Shown here: one piece after another, positions 1 to 8,657 of the stretch
Position numbering within the stretch: the stretch's first letter is position 1
Layout: each line of letters starts with the position of its first letter
Assembly: GCA_036501025.1 (NCBI GenBank)
Contig: DASYBB010000074.1
Coordinates: forward strand, 16,248-80,247
Length of the DNA: 64,000 nt
Direction of reading: 5' to 3'
Origin: DASUBV01 sp036501025
Lineage (GTDB): Bacteria > Actinomycetota > Actinomycetes > Streptosporangiales > Streptosporangiaceae
Made by a program: the position numbers and the translations under genes
The notes under the pieces: model-generated
Told to the model about the DNA's origin: nothing
Databases searched by the model: none
Seen by the model: the letters and a program-made list of their open reading frames with translations, nothing else

Positions 1-429
1 CCCGTCGGTGACCACCCGGCCGGCCGTGACGATCGCGCCGCAGTCGGCCAGCGTGCCGCGGGCCGCCCAGTGGGTCGTCGCGGGCCGCCCGGCCAGGATC
101 CCGGCCCGGGCCAGCAGCGTCGAGCCCGTGCACACCGACACCGTCCACCGGGCCGCCGGGTACGCGGCGGCCAGCCAGGCGGTGAGCTCCGCGCTGTCCT
201 CCAGCACCGCGAGCCAGCGCGCGCTGCCCGGCACCACGATCAGGTCCGGCGCGGGCACGTCGCGCAGCGCCGCGCCGGCGTGCAGGACGAGCCCGCCGTC
301 ACAGCGCACCGGGCCAGCCGCCGCGGCGGCGAAGACCGGCGTGACCGACGGGTGGCTGGCCAGCACCTCGTAGGGGCCGACCAGGTCAAGCGCCGTCATC
401 TGGTCGTACAGCACGAACACGGCGTCCAT
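1..429 (-). CDS. DJ-1/PfpI family protein (partial, 3' end outside window)
   Basis: This is the first 143 codons of a glutamine-amidotransferase-like (DJ-1/PfpI) protein; its C-terminus lies beyond the left edge. The N-terminal strand and turn (VFVLYDQMTALDLVGPYEVL) are typical of the family. The nucleophile-elbow cysteine sits in SVCTGSTLLAAAG, and a THWA motif follows. The start at 429 is preferred over an ATG at 435 because AAGGAG lies six bases upstream of 429 and overlaps the other codon. It begins 25 bp after the stop of a GlxA-type regulator on the same strand, so the two are probably co-transcribed. Members include isonitrile hydratases, chaperones and glyoxalases. The substrate cannot be told from this fragment. 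Confidence 0.8.
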   Translation of the reverse strand, partial: MDAVFVLYDQMTALDLVGPYEVLASHPSVTPVFAAAAAGPVRCDGGLVLHAGAALRDVPAPDLIVVPGSARWLAVLEDSAELTAWLAAAYPAARWTVSVCTGSTLLARAGILAGRPATTHWAARGTLADCGAIVTAGRVVTDG

Positions 430-454
430 CGCCATCTCCTTCTCCGGGGCGGGG

Positions 455-1450
455 TCAGTCAGCTGCGGGCACGCCGCCGGCCCCGGCGCTGGCCCGCGCA
501 AAGCGGGCACGGCAGGCGCTGGGCGGGATGCCGAGTTCTCGCATGAACGAACGGCGCATGGTCTCGGCCGTTCCGAATCCGGACTGCCGCGCGACGGTTT
601 CCACGCCGTCGTCGCCGGCCTCCAGCCGGGCGCGGGCGGCCGCCACCCGGGCCTGCTCGACGTAGCGGCCCGGGCTGACGCCCGTCTGCCGGGCGAACAC
701 GCGGCTGAAGTGACGCGGGCTCATCGACAGGCGGCCGGCCATGGCCGGGACCGAGAAGTCCGCGGCCGGCCGGGCCGCGATGTCGCGCAGCAGAGCGCCC
801 AGCGGGTCGCCGGCCGGCGGCCGGCCCGGCTGCCACGTGCTGAACTGCGCCTGGCCGCCCGGCCGCTGCAGGAACATCACCAGCCACTTGGCTACCAGGC
901 GGGCCAGGTCCGCGCCGTGGTCCTCCTCGACCAGGGCCAGGGCCAGGTCCACCCCCGCGGTGACCCCCGCCGACGTGGCCACCGGCCCGTCCCGGACGAA
1001 CATCGCGTCCGGCTCGACCCGGACCGCCGGGAAGGCCCGCTCCAGTTCGGCGCAGAACGCCCAGTGCGTGGCGGCCCGGCGGCCGTCCAGCAGCCCGGCC
1101 GCGGCCAGCACGAAGGCCCCCGTGCAGACGGACCCGGTCCGCCGGGCGCCCGCCGCCAGCCGCCGCACCGCCCCGGTCAGCTCGCCGTCGGCGGCGGCGC
1201 CGGCGTAGCCCCAGCCGCCCGCGACCAGCAGGGTGTCCAGGCCGGCCGGCTCCTCACTCAGGTCGGCGTGCACGCCGAGCCGGACGCCCGACGAGGTCAG
1301 CACGTCCCGGCCGCCCCCCGACGCCAGCCGCACCCGGTAGCCGCCGCCGCCGAGCGCGCGGGCGGCCCCGTCGAACACCTCCACCGGCCCGGCGGCGTCC
1401 AGGAACTGCACGCCGTCGTAGACCACCACCAGCACCTCAGCCGTGTCCAT
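455..1450 (-). CDS. GlxA-type transcriptional regulator: DJ-1/PfpI domain plus AraC HTH
   Basis: This 331-residue DNA-binding protein has two parts. Residues about 1-180 are a DJ-1/PfpI-like sensor domain, with the cysteine elbow SVCTGAFVLAAAG and a THWAF motif. Residues about 215-315 are an AraC/XylS double helix-turn-helix (MAGRLSMSPRHFSRVFARQTG, then ARQSGFGTAETMRRSFMRELG). This is the GlxA/FtrA architecture, whose N-terminal domain usually senses a ligand rather than catalysing a reaction. The next gene downstream is itself a free-standing DJ-1 protein and is a plausible target. The ligand is unknown. Confidence 0.88.
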   Translation of the reverse strand: MDTAEVLVVVYDGVQFLDAAGPVEVFDGAARALGGGGYRVRLASGGGRDVLTSSGVRLGVHADLSEEPAGLDTLLVAGGWGYAGAAADGELTGAVRRLAAGARRTGSVCTGAFVLAAAGLLDGRRAATHWAFCAELERAFPAVRVEPDAMFVRDGPVATSAGVTAGVDLALALVEEDHGADLARLVAKWLVMFLQRPGGQAQFSTWQPGRPPAGDPLGALLRDIAARPAADFSVPAMAGRLSMSPRHFSRVFARQTGVSPGRYVEQARVAAARARLEAGDDGVETVARQSGFGTAETMRRSFMRELGIPPSACRARFARASAGAGGVPAAD

Positions 1451-1678
1451 GCCCCCATCCTGGCCAGCCGCGCTGATGGCAGCAATGACATGTACCCCTC
1501 GGATCCGGACAGGCGCGGACGCCGCCGGGCTGATACCGTCGGGGCGTCCGTGACAGCACGCGAGGAGGTGAGACCCATGAACGCGGTATCCAGTGGGCGC
1601 TCCCGCTCATCGCGGTGGGCTGGCTGACCTAGGTGTCGCCGGGAGCGCCTGACCAGGCCCTCCCGAAAGGCAATACCT

Positions 1679-2428
1679 GTGCACTTCACTGCGGAGACGT
1701 CGTCGGACGGCGTCATCGAACGTTCCTTCACCCGGGGCGACATCACCGGCGCGCTGTGGTCGCCGGCCTCCGGCCCCGGTCGCGTGCCCCTGGTGCTGCT
1801 GGGTCACGGCGGCGGCCAGCACAAGCGGGCACCCGGCATCCTGGCCCGTGCCCGCCACTACGTGACCGCCTGCGGCTTCGCCGCGGCCGCCATCGACGCG
1901 CCCGGGCACGGCGACCGGCCGCGGTCCGAGGCGGACGAGCAGCAGGTCGCCGCCATCCGGCGGGGCCGGGAGGCCGGCGAGCCGCTCGGCCCGGCGATCA
2001 CTCACTACAACGCGACGCTCGCGGCGCGGGCCGTCCCGGAATGGCGGGCCACCCTGGACGCCCTGCAGGATCTCGCGGAGATCGGGCCCGGCGGCCCGGT
2101 CGGCTACTGGGGCATGTCGCTGGGCACGGCCATCGGCGTGCCGCTGACCGCCGCCGAGCCCCGGATCGCCGCCGCGGTCTTCGGCGTGCTGGGGCACGAG
2201 TTCCTGGCCGAGGCCGCGGCCGAGGTCACCGTCCCGGTGGAGTTCCTGCTCCAGTGGGATGACGAGCTGGTCGAGCGTGCGTCCGGCCTGGCGCTGTTCG
2301 ACGCCTTCGCCTCGGCGCAGAAGACGCTGCACGCCAACCCCGGCACGCATCTCCAGGTGCCGCGATTCGAGCTCGACTGCTCGGCGCGGTTCTTCCTGCG
2401 GCACCTCAGCCCCGCCGCGGGATCCTGA
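1679..2428 (+). CDS. Alpha/beta hydrolase (dienelactone-hydrolase-like)
   Basis: This is a 249-residue alpha/beta-hydrolase. Strand beta-3 and the oxyanion region read VPLVLLGHGGGQHKR. The nucleophile elbow is GMSLG, with serine at about residue 146. A candidate acid lies in WDDELV (about 193) and the late histidine in GTHLQVP (about 222). The order and spacing fit dienelactone-hydrolase/esterase members, which are usually cytoplasmic; no signal peptide is seen. It starts with GTG and stands alone between oppositely oriented genes. A 13-bp hairpin follows the stop codon. The substrate is not predictable. Confidence 0.8.
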   Translation: MHFTAETSSDGVIERSFTRGDITGALWSPASGPGRVPLVLLGHGGGQHKRAPGILARARHYVTACGFAAAAIDAPGHGDRPRSEADEQQVAAIRRGREAGEPLGPAITHYNATLAARAVPEWRATLDALQDLAEIGPGGPVGYWGMSLGTAIGVPLTAAEPRIAAAVFGVLGHEFLAEAAAEVTVPVEFLLQWDDELVERASGLALFDAFASAQKTLHANPGTHLQVPRFELDCSARFFLRHLSPAAGS

Positions 2429-2437
2429 GCTGCGCGG

Positions 2438-2468
2438 CCTGGCCCGCCCCGGCCCGGGGCGGGTCAGG
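2438..2468. terminator. Bidirectional hairpin between convergent genes
   Basis: Bases 2438-2450 pair with 2456-2468 (13 bp with one G-T position) around a 5-nt loop. The hairpin lies between the 3' ends of the convergent hydrolase and repeat-protein genes. GC-rich stems without a T tract are common actinobacterial terminators. Confidence 0.55.
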
Positions 2469-4487
2469 TCAGCTGGCCCCCTGCTCCTGGCTCACCGCGG
2501 TCTGCAGGGCGGCGACCGAGCTGGCCGAGTTCACCGTGACCACGTAAGCCGAGTCGGCCCACACGTTGAAGTGGCCGCTGTGCGAGTTGAACCAGGTCGT
2601 CCAGGCGCCGCCGGTCACCCCGCAGCCGGTCTTCACGGCCGCCGCCGACGGCACGGCCACGGTGGCCGAGCAGTTCGCGAACGGCTTGCCGTTCTGGCTG
2701 GGGGCGAAGCTGACCGTCATCTTGACCTGCACGGGCGGCGTGCTGAAGTTGCCCTGGGCGGTCGGATCGGTCACCGTCACCGTGCTGCTGACGGTGCACC
2801 GGGTGGCGCCGCTGCAGTCCAGGAACTTCGGCGTGCCGCCGTCGACGACGGCTCCCGGGTCGGCGGCGCCGACCAGGGCCTGCACGTCGGTGTGCAGGCT
2901 CGCGAACACCGGCTTGACGGTCGCGCCCGTCAGCGGCTTCACGTCGAACGAGTAGGCGCTGACGCCGCTGCCGCCGGTGACATGGATCAGGCGGTGCGGG
3001 CTGCTGGCGGTGATGTAGTAGCTGACTCCGCCGTCGGTGAGCACGATGATCTTCTTGCCGTCGAACGTCTGCGCCGTGCTGACCGGATTCGGCCCGACGT
3101 GCTTGAGCGCTCCGGCGATCTGGACGGGCGTGAGCGCGGCGAAGCTGATGCTGGCCACGTCGGCGGGCGCCTTCGCCCAGTGGTCGCTGGCCTGCCCGGC
3201 CTCCGTCGCGCCGATGCCCTGGGCCGACCAGAAGGCAGCGGGCGCCTTCAGGTAGGTGACGCCCTGCACGGTGACGCGGCTGACCGGGCTGCCGCCGGCG
3301 GTGTAGGTACCCTCGACCGTCCCGGCCCTGGTCACGCTCAGGTCGGCGGGGCTGCCGGAGATCGTGCCGGTGTAGCTGAGGCCGTCCGCCACGCTGATGG
3401 CCTGGCCGGACGCCAGGGCCATCGTGGTCGGCGAGTCACCGCCGCCGAGCGCCAGCGTCAGCGAGACCGCAGCCACGACGATCACGACGACGGCCGCGGC
3501 GATGCCGATGAGCAGGCCGCGCCGCCGTCTGGCCGGCCTGGGCGCGGGCCCGCCCGGAAAGCCCGCGGTCGGGTTCGAGACGCCGCCGTACCCCGGCTGG
3601 GCCGGAGCGTAGGGATCCGGGCCCGCAGCACCCGCGGCGCCGTAGCCGGCCCGCTGTCCGCCCGGCCCGTAGCCCGGCTGTCCCCCCGGCGGGCTGTAGC
3701 CGCCTGCAGACCCGGGCTGCCCGTAGCCGGGCTGCCCGTATCCCGGCTGGCCGTAACCGGGCTGGCCGTATCCCGGCTGCCCGTAACCGGGCTGGCCGTA
3801 TCCCGGCTGCCCGTAGCTGGGCTGTCCCTGGCCGGGCTGCCCGTAGCCCGGCTGCCCGTAGCCGGCTGGGGACCCGGGTTGCCTGTAGCCCTCCGGGGAC
3901 CCCGGCTGGCCGTAGCTGTCCGGCTGTCCGGAGTCAGCCGGGGATCGGGGCTGTCCGTAACCGGGCGGGGTGCCGGGCTGCCCGTAACCGCGCTGTCCGT
4001 AGTCGCCCGGGGAACCCGGCGGGGCTGAGCGGGGAGGGGTGCCTGTCGGGCTGGGGAAGGCGGCCTGGGTCTCCGCCTGATCGAAAGCGGGCTGCCGCCG
4101 CCCGCTGTAGCCGGGCTGCTGGCCAGCCGATCCGTAACCGGGCTGAGCCCCGCCGCGGCCATCTGCTGCCTGCCGCTCCGCCTGCCCGTAACCGGGCTGG
4201 CCCCCCGGCTGCCCGTATCCCGGCTGGCCGTGGGCCGCCTGGCCGTAGCCGGGCGGCCCGGACCCTGGCCGGCCGTAGTCCGGTTGCTGGTCGGACGGCC
4301 CAGGTGCGGTCTGGCCGAAGTTGGGGTTGGTTGCCGCCGAGGCGTCGCCCGGGCGCCCGGAGGGCGAGCGCCACGGCTGGTCAGCTGAGGCCGGCGACGG
4401 CGCGGGCGGCCACTGCTGCGCGGGCGGCCACTGCCCGGGCTTGCTGGGCGGGTCTACCTCGTCCGGCTGAGGGGGTTCTGGGTTCAC
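2469..4487 (-). CDS. Single-pass membrane protein with PGYGQ-repeat N-terminus and extracytoplasmic domain
   Basis: This is a 672-residue protein of unknown function. Residues 1 to about 315 are low-complexity Pro/Gly/Gln/Tyr with many PGYGQ-type units. Then comes a basic stretch (RPARRRRG), one transmembrane helix at about 322-345, and a C-terminal domain of about 325 residues predicted outside the cell. The outer part has two sub-regions. The first (about 355-520) resembles the beta-rich LppX/LprG or LpqN-like folds. The last 110 residues carry two cysteine pairs (FLDC...RC and FANC...KTGC) that could form disulfides. Similar GYGQP tails occur on actinobacterial division and secretion membrane proteins, where they are thought to mediate protein contacts. 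I do not recognise a specific function. Confidence 0.75.
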   Translation of the reverse strand: MNPEPPQPDEVDPPSKPGQWPPAQQWPPAPSPASADQPWRSPSGRPGDASAATNPNFGQTAPGPSDQQPDYGRPGSGPPGYGQAAHGQPGYGQPGGQPGYGQAERQAADGRGGAQPGYGSAGQQPGYSGRRQPAFDQAETQAAFPSPTGTPPRSAPPGSPGDYGQRGYGQPGTPPGYGQPRSPADSGQPDSYGQPGSPEGYRQPGSPAGYGQPGYGQPGQGQPSYGQPGYGQPGYGQPGYGQPGYGQPGYGQPGYGQPGSAGGYSPPGGQPGYGPGGQRAGYGAAGAAGPDPYAPAQPGYGGVSNPTAGFPGGPAPRPARRRRGLLIGIAAAVVVIVVAAVSLTLALGGGDSPTTMALASGQAISVADGLSYTGTISGSPADLSVTRAGTVEGTYTAGGSPVSRVTVQGVTYLKAPAAFWSAQGIGATEAGQASDHWAKAPADVASISFAALTPVQIAGALKHVGPNPVSTAQTFDGKKIIVLTDGGVSYYITASSPHRLIHVTGGSGVSAYSFDVKPLTGATVKPVFASLHTDVQALVGAADPGAVVDGGTPKFLDCSGATRCTVSSTVTVTDPTAQGNFSTPPVQVKMTVSFAPSQNGKPFANCSATVAVPSAAAVKTGCGVTGGAWTTWFNSHSGHFNVWADSAYVVTVNSASSVAALQTAVSQEQGAS
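3715..3865 (-). repeat. Tandem 15-bp PGYGQ-coding repeats
   Basis: A 15-bp unit alternating between two synonymous spellings (CCGTATCCCGGCTGG and CCGTAACCGGGCTGG in + orientation) runs about ten times in this segment, with degenerate copies out to about 4280. It encodes the PGYGQ array of the surrounding gene and could change length by slippage or recombination. Confidence 0.8.
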
Positions 4488-4891
4488 GATCCCGCCTAAG
4501 GCTCTCTAGCATCCGCACAGCAACTGCCAGTCATCATCCGCCAGCGGCAGGTGGGCCGCCAGGACCTCGGACCGGTCACGGTCCCGGCGCTTGGCAACAG
4601 ATCCCCCCGCCCCCAAGATTCTCCATATGTAGCGATTCACGTCAAGCTGACCTCGGGCGTTCATAAAGTGTGAGCAGGCAACCGCCAGGTCAGGCCGCCG
4701 TGGGCGAATTCTGCGATTGTCGCTATGCAGGGTGTAATGAGCCCATTTTTATGTCGCGCCGGGTGTCCGGCTCGTCGCGCATTTCCGGTAACCGGGCGTA
4801 GGCGCCGACCCGCTAGCCTGGTTGGGTCAGGTCGGCCCGCGCGCGGGGAGCCCGTGCCTGAACCCCGAGCCGTGCCGACCGAGAGGCTGAC
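4488..4891. other. Divergent intergenic region, no gene seen
   Basis: These 404 bp separate the divergent repeat-protein gene and lysS. They must hold both promoters. I see no RNA structure, T-box or convincing -35/-10 pair. A lower-GC stretch lies at about 4620-4760. Confidence 0.5.
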
Positions 4892-6652
4892 GTGACCGAG
4901 CAAGCAGGCAGCTGGATGGATCGCCTGGCCCAGGAGATCGAGGACGACCCGGTCCGCACCCCCGGCCAGACCCTGGTGTGCGCCTCGGGAATTTCGCCCT
5001 CCGGGCCGATCCACCTGGGCAACCTGCGCGAGGTGGTGACCGCGCACCTGGTCGCCGAGGCGCTGCGCCGCCGCGGCCACCCGGCGGTGCACCTGCACTC
5101 CTGGGATGACTATGACCGGCTCCGCAAGGTGCCCGCGGGCCTGGATCCGTCGCTGCAGGCCTATATCGGCCGGCCACTGTCGGCGGTCCCGGATCCGGCC
5201 GGGGAACTCGACTCGTACGCCTCGCACTTCATTGCCGAGTTCACCGCCGCCCTGGACGTGCTCGGCATCCAGGTCCAGGCGGTGCGCCAGTCCGAGCGAT
5301 ATCCCCGCGGCGACTACAACCGCGACATCCGCCGTGCGCTGGACGACCGCGGGGAGATTTTCGATGTCCTCGCCGCCCAGCAGACCGCCGGGCGGCATGA
5401 CCGCCCGGCGCACGAGCGGCGGCTGGCGTACTACCCCTTCCAGCCCTACTGCGAGGACTGCGGGGCGGACAGCACCCAGGTGACGGGCTACTCCGGCGAG
5501 GTCGTCAGCTACACGTGCCGATGCGGTCACCGCGGCGTGATGAGCGTGGCCGACGGCGCGCGGATCAGCGGCAAGCTGGCCTGGAAAATCGACTGGGCGA
5601 TGCGCTGGGCGCACGAGCACGTCACGTTCGAGGCGGCCGGCGAGGACCACCACGCGCCGACCGGCAGCTTCAATGTCAGCAGCCAGCTCGTGCGCAGCGT
5701 CTACGGCGGGGTCGCGCCGCACTCGACGGTGTACTCGTTCGTGACCATGGCCGGAGTCAGCGGCAAGATGTCCGGCTCGGCCGGCGGCGCGGCGGTGCCC
5801 GCCGCCGCCCTCGAGCTCATCGAGCCCGCCATCATGCGCTGGCTGTACGCCCGGCGGCTGCCCGCCCAGTCGTTCGCGATCGACCTCGGCCCGCAGGCCG
5901 TGCAGCGGCTCTACGACGAGTGGGACCAGTTCGCCCGGCGGGCCAGCGCGGCCGACGCCGACGCGGCCGACGCCCGCGTCCTGGCCTCCTGCGTCGCGAC
6001 CACGGACGGCGAGGTTGCCACGACCCCGCGGCCGGTCTCGTTCCGGCTGCTCGGCTCCGCGGCCGACATCACCCAGGGCAACACCGAGCAGATCGCGCGG
6101 ATCGTCACCGAGCATCTGACCCCCGGCCCGCAGCCGCAGCCGTCCGCCCCGCCCTCCGGCCCGTCCGCCCTGCCCGCCTCGCCGTCTGGACCGTCGGCTC
6201 CGCTCCCGGCGTCGACCGCTGAGCTGATCGAGCAACTGCGACCCCGGCTGGACTGCGCCGTCGCGTGGGCCCGGCAGCTGCCCGCCGGGCAGCGCACCGT
6301 CGTCCGTGAGTCGTTTGACCAGGGGCAGTGGGAGCAGCTCGACGGCCCCACCCGCGACGGCGTCGGGATCCTGGTCCGCGGGCTGGCCGCCGCCTGGACC
6401 CTCGACGGCCTGACCACCCTGGTCTACGCCGTGCCCAAGCTCATGCTCGGCCAGCCGGCCGACGCCGCGCCGACCCCTGAGGTCAAGGCCGCGCAGCGGG
6501 AGTTCTTCCGGGCGCTCTACCGGCTCATCTGCGGCGCCGACACCGGCCCGCGGCTGCCCACCCTGATGCTCTCGATCGGCCTGGACCGCACCACCGCCCT
6601 GCTGGCCGGCGCGGACCAGCCCGCCGCCGACCTCGGTCAGCCCGTCCACTAA
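4892..6652 (+). CDS. lysS: Class I lysyl-tRNA synthetase
   Basis: This 586-residue cytoplasmic enzyme charges tRNA-Lys with lysine using ATP. It is the class I (LysK-type) enzyme, not the commoner class II LysRS. The signature HLGN, a HIGH variant preceded by ASGISPSGP, is at residues 41-44. The KMSKS-like loop is VSGKMSGS at about residue 292. A four-cysteine zinc-like cluster (CEDCGAD...CRCG) lies between about 190 and 215. The C-terminal helical anticodon-binding domain is interrupted near residue 415-440 by a Pro/Ser/Ala-rich linker. The GTG start is supported by GAGAGG five bases upstream. It stands alone. Class I LysRS is known in archaea and a minority of bacteria, including some actinomycetes that also have the class II enzyme. 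Confidence 0.92.
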   Translation: MTEQAGSWMDRLAQEIEDDPVRTPGQTLVCASGISPSGPIHLGNLREVVTAHLVAEALRRRGHPAVHLHSWDDYDRLRKVPAGLDPSLQAYIGRPLSAVPDPAGELDSYASHFIAEFTAALDVLGIQVQAVRQSERYPRGDYNRDIRRALDDRGEIFDVLAAQQTAGRHDRPAHERRLAYYPFQPYCEDCGADSTQVTGYSGEVVSYTCRCGHRGVMSVADGARISGKLAWKIDWAMRWAHEHVTFEAAGEDHHAPTGSFNVSSQLVRSVYGGVAPHSTVYSFVTMAGVSGKMSGSAGGAAVPAAALELIEPAIMRWLYARRLPAQSFAIDLGPQAVQRLYDEWDQFARRASAADADAADARVLASCVATTDGEVATTPRPVSFRLLGSAADITQGNTEQIARIVTEHLTPGPQPQPSAPPSGPSALPASPSGPSAPLPASTAELIEQLRPRLDCAVAWARQLPAGQRTVVRESFDQGQWEQLDGPTRDGVGILVRGLAAAWTLDGLTTLVYAVPKLMLGQPADAAPTPEVKAAQREFFRALYRLICGADTGPRLPTLMLSIGLDRTTALLAGADQPAADLGQPVH

Positions 6653-6984
6653 CACCGCGGGTGCGCTGACGTCGGCGCTCCGCTGAACCCCGCCAGGCGA
6701 TTGACGCTGTCTGCCGCCAGCCGAGTGTCCCTGCGTGCCTCAGGCGCCTCGACCGCCTCAGGTGCCTCGCCCGTCGGCTGACCTCCCCGTGCCCGGACCG
6801 CTGACCGGGTTGATCTTCTTGATCGCGGAAAGCTTGGCCACACCTTGATGTGAGAAGCCTTCCCACGATCAAGAATCGGCCTTGTCCCGGCCCGCCGACG
6901 TCACGACGCACGATGCTGAAGGAACACATGGTGCTGGTGGTGGGCAGAGTGGTGCACCGCCGCCAGTCGCGTAGCTTCCGCGCG
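6653..6984. other. Convergent intergenic region with a long inverted repeat
   Basis: These 332 bp lie between the 3' ends of lysS and the FAD oxidoreductase. Apart from the inverted repeat at 6816-6875 I see no gene or RNA. Confidence 0.5.
6816..6875. repeat. Inverted repeat TTCTTGATCG ... CGATCAAGAA
   Basis: Perfect 10-bp arms (6816-6825 and 6866-6875) enclose 40 nt. The inside pairs further, as GGAAAGCTT against AAGCCTTCC. A related GATCA-containing palindrome occurs at 10651-10705 on the other side of the polyketide operon. It may serve as a terminator for the convergent genes or belong to a dispersed palindromic repeat family. Confidence 0.6.
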
Positions 6985-8121
6985 CTAGCCGTCGGCGACC
7001 TGGTTGACGATGGCGGTGAACAGGCGCGGCAGGCGCTGGGCCGCGGGCACGATCCGCAGGCCCAGCAGCGGCTGGCGGCGGGACCACAGGAGCCCGGCCG
7101 TCAGCAGCCGCGACTTGCGGGAGACCCGCCGCCAGGCCCGCTCGTAGTCGGCGGGTCGGCCGTCCCGCAGGCACGGCGCCAGCACGGCCGCCTGGGCCAG
7201 CGCGACGCTGATGCCCTCCCCGGTCAGCGCGTCAAGGTAGCCGGAGGCGTCGCCCACGAGGAGCACGCGCCCGCAGACCCGCCGCCGGACGTCCTGCCGG
7301 AGCGGGCCGGCGCCGCGCACCGCGCTGGCCGGCTCGGCCGCCGCCAGCCGCTCCCGCAGCGCCGGGAAGGCCGCCAGCCGCGACTCAAATCCGCCCCCGC
7401 CACCGGGAGACGCCCCGCCACCCGGAAACGCCCCGCCACCCGGAAACGCCCCGTCACCGACAGGCGCCCCGCCACCGACAGGCGCTCCGCCGCCCCGCCC
7501 GCCGAGGATCGCCACGCCGACCAGGTCGTCGGCCACCGGCGTGACATAGGCCTCGGACCCGGCCGACCAGTACACCTCCACCATGCTGGTCCACGGCGCC
7601 AGCCGGTAGTGCCGCCGCAGCCCGTACCGCGCCCCGGACCGCCCCGCCCCGGACCCCAGAGACCAGTCCTCCAGCCCCAAGGCCCGCCGGATCGACGAGT
7701 GCAGCCCGTCCGCCGCCACCAGGTACCGCGCCGTGAGCCCGGCGGCCCGCACGCACCCGCCTTCCTGCACGAACGCCCCCACCCGCACAGGCACCACCGA
7801 CACGCCCAGCTCCTTGGCCCGCAGCCCGAGCGCCGCGTGGAGCTCGGTCCGCCGGACGCCGAGTCCCGCCCCGCCCCGGAACAGCCCGTCGGCCTGGTGC
7901 CGCTCGTCCAGGTACCGGATCCCGCGCAGTGGCCAGCCGCGCGGATCGACGCCGATGGCGTCCAGCCCGGCCACCGCGGCCGGCATCAGCCCCTCCCCGC
8001 ACGCCTTGTCGATCGGGCCGGCCCGCGGCTCGGCCACGGTGACCTCCAGGCCGGCCTGCGCGCACCGGATCGCGGTGGCCAGGCCGGCCGGGCCGCCGCC
8101 GGCGATCAGGACGTCGATCAC
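6985..8121 (-). CDS. FAD-dependent oxidoreductase (geranylgeranyl-reductase/SrsC-like)
   Basis: This is a 378-residue flavoprotein. An N-terminal Rossmann motif (DVLIAGGGPAGLATAI) binds the ADP part of FAD. Next are the CGEGLMP segment typical of the geranylgeranyl-reductase/halogenase-like group and the GDASGYLDALTGEGI flavin motif at about residue 290. It is the last gene of a four-gene operon: its GTG overlaps the methyltransferase stop as GTGA. By analogy with Streptomyces SrsC it may hydroxylate the methylated aromatic product of the polyketide synthase. Reduction of a prenyl chain is the alternative. A Gly/Pro-rich insertion of about 35 residues (7399-7500) breaks the substrate domain and is an expanded tandem repeat. 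Confidence 0.82.
   Translation of the reverse strand: MIDVLIAGGGPAGLATAIRCAQAGLEVTVAEPRAGPIDKACGEGLMPAAVAGLDAIGVDPRGWPLRGIRYLDERHQADGLFRGGAGLGVRRTELHAALGLRAKELGVSVVPVRVGAFVQEGGCVRAAGLTARYLVAADGLHSSIRRALGLEDWSLGSGAGRSGARYGLRRHYRLAPWTSMVEVYWSAGSEAYVTPVADDLVGVAILGGRGGGAPVGGGAPVGDGAFPGGGAFPGGGASPGGGGGFESRLAAFPALRERLAAAEPASAVRGAGPLRQDVRRRVCGRVLLVGDASGYLDALTGEGISVALAQAAVLAPCLRDGRPADYERAWRRVSRKSRLLTAGLLWSRRQPLLGLRIVPAAQRLPRLFTAIVNQVADG
7399..7500 (-). repeat. In-frame 18-bp tandem repeats inside the oxidoreductase gene
   Basis: Units close to CGCCCCGCCACCCGGAAA and CCGACAGGCGCCCCGCCA are repeated head to tail. They encode a run of GGGAFP and GGGAPV hexapeptides. The period of 18 keeps the reading frame. 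Confidence 0.75.
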
Positions 8122-8630
8122 CCGGCCGCCACGGCCAGGGCCCGGGTCTCGCACCGGATGCGGACGGTCAGCAGCGCGGCGTTGAGCACCGTGAACCCGG
8201 TCGCGGTGATCCACGCCGAGCCGGCCAGCGGCAGCGCCGCGCCCTCCACGATGACGGCCACGTAGTTCGGGTGGGCGAACCAGCGGTAGGGGCCGGTCGT
8301 GACCAGCGGCTCGCCGGGCAGCACGATGACCCGGGCGCTCCACCGCGGGCCGAGCGCGGCGATGCACCACCAGCGCAGCGCGTTGGCCGCGACGACCAGC
8401 GCGATCATCGGCCCGGCCAGCGCCGGGATGAAGGTGCGGTGGGCCGCGATCGGCTCGATCCAGCAGCCCGCGATCAGCGCGGCGTGCAGGGCGACCATGG
8501 TCGGGAAGTGGCCCCGGCCCGACTCGGCCGCGCCGCGGGCCAGGCTCGCGGCTGCGTGGCGCTGCGACACCACCAGCTCGGCCACGCGCTCCAGGCAGAT
8601 CACGGCGAGCAGTGCGAAGTAGATGTCCAT
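8118..8630 (-). CDS. Isoprenylcysteine carboxyl methyltransferase-like membrane protein
   Basis: This 170-residue integral membrane protein has four to five hydrophobic segments. The C-terminal ICMT signature is GPYRWFAHPNYVAVIVEGAALPL (about 115-137), where the HPNY region contributes to S-adenosylmethionine binding. It lies between the type III polyketide synthase (27-bp gap) and the FAD oxidoreductase (GTGA overlap). This is the order of srsA-srsB-srsC in Streptomyces griseus, where SrsB O-methylates an alkylresorcinol. I infer the same role here, acting on a membrane-embedded phenolic lipid. Catalysis has not been shown by sequence alone. Confidence 0.82.
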   Translation of the reverse strand: MDIYFALLAVICLERVAELVVSQRHAAASLARGAAESGRGHFPTMVALHAALIAGCWIEPIAAHRTFIPALAGPMIALVVAANALRWWCIAALGPRWSARVIVLPGEPLVTTGPYRWFAHPNYVAVIVEGAALPLAGSAWITATGFTVLNAALLTVRIRCETRALAVAAG

Positions 8631-8657
8631 CAGGTCTTCCAGGGGGAGGGGGAGCGG

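Noticed and set aside
1577..1627. A 16-codon frame with an excellent GGAGG site upstream of the hydrolase gene; a one-base shift would give a hydrophobic peptide (IQWALPLIAVGWLT).
   Set aside because: Too short and frame-broken to call as a gene. It may be a leftover of a lost membrane protein.
4488..4891. A T-box or other riboswitch before the lysyl-tRNA synthetase gene.
   Set aside because: No T-box sequence, specifier loop or terminator/antiterminator pairing could be seen.
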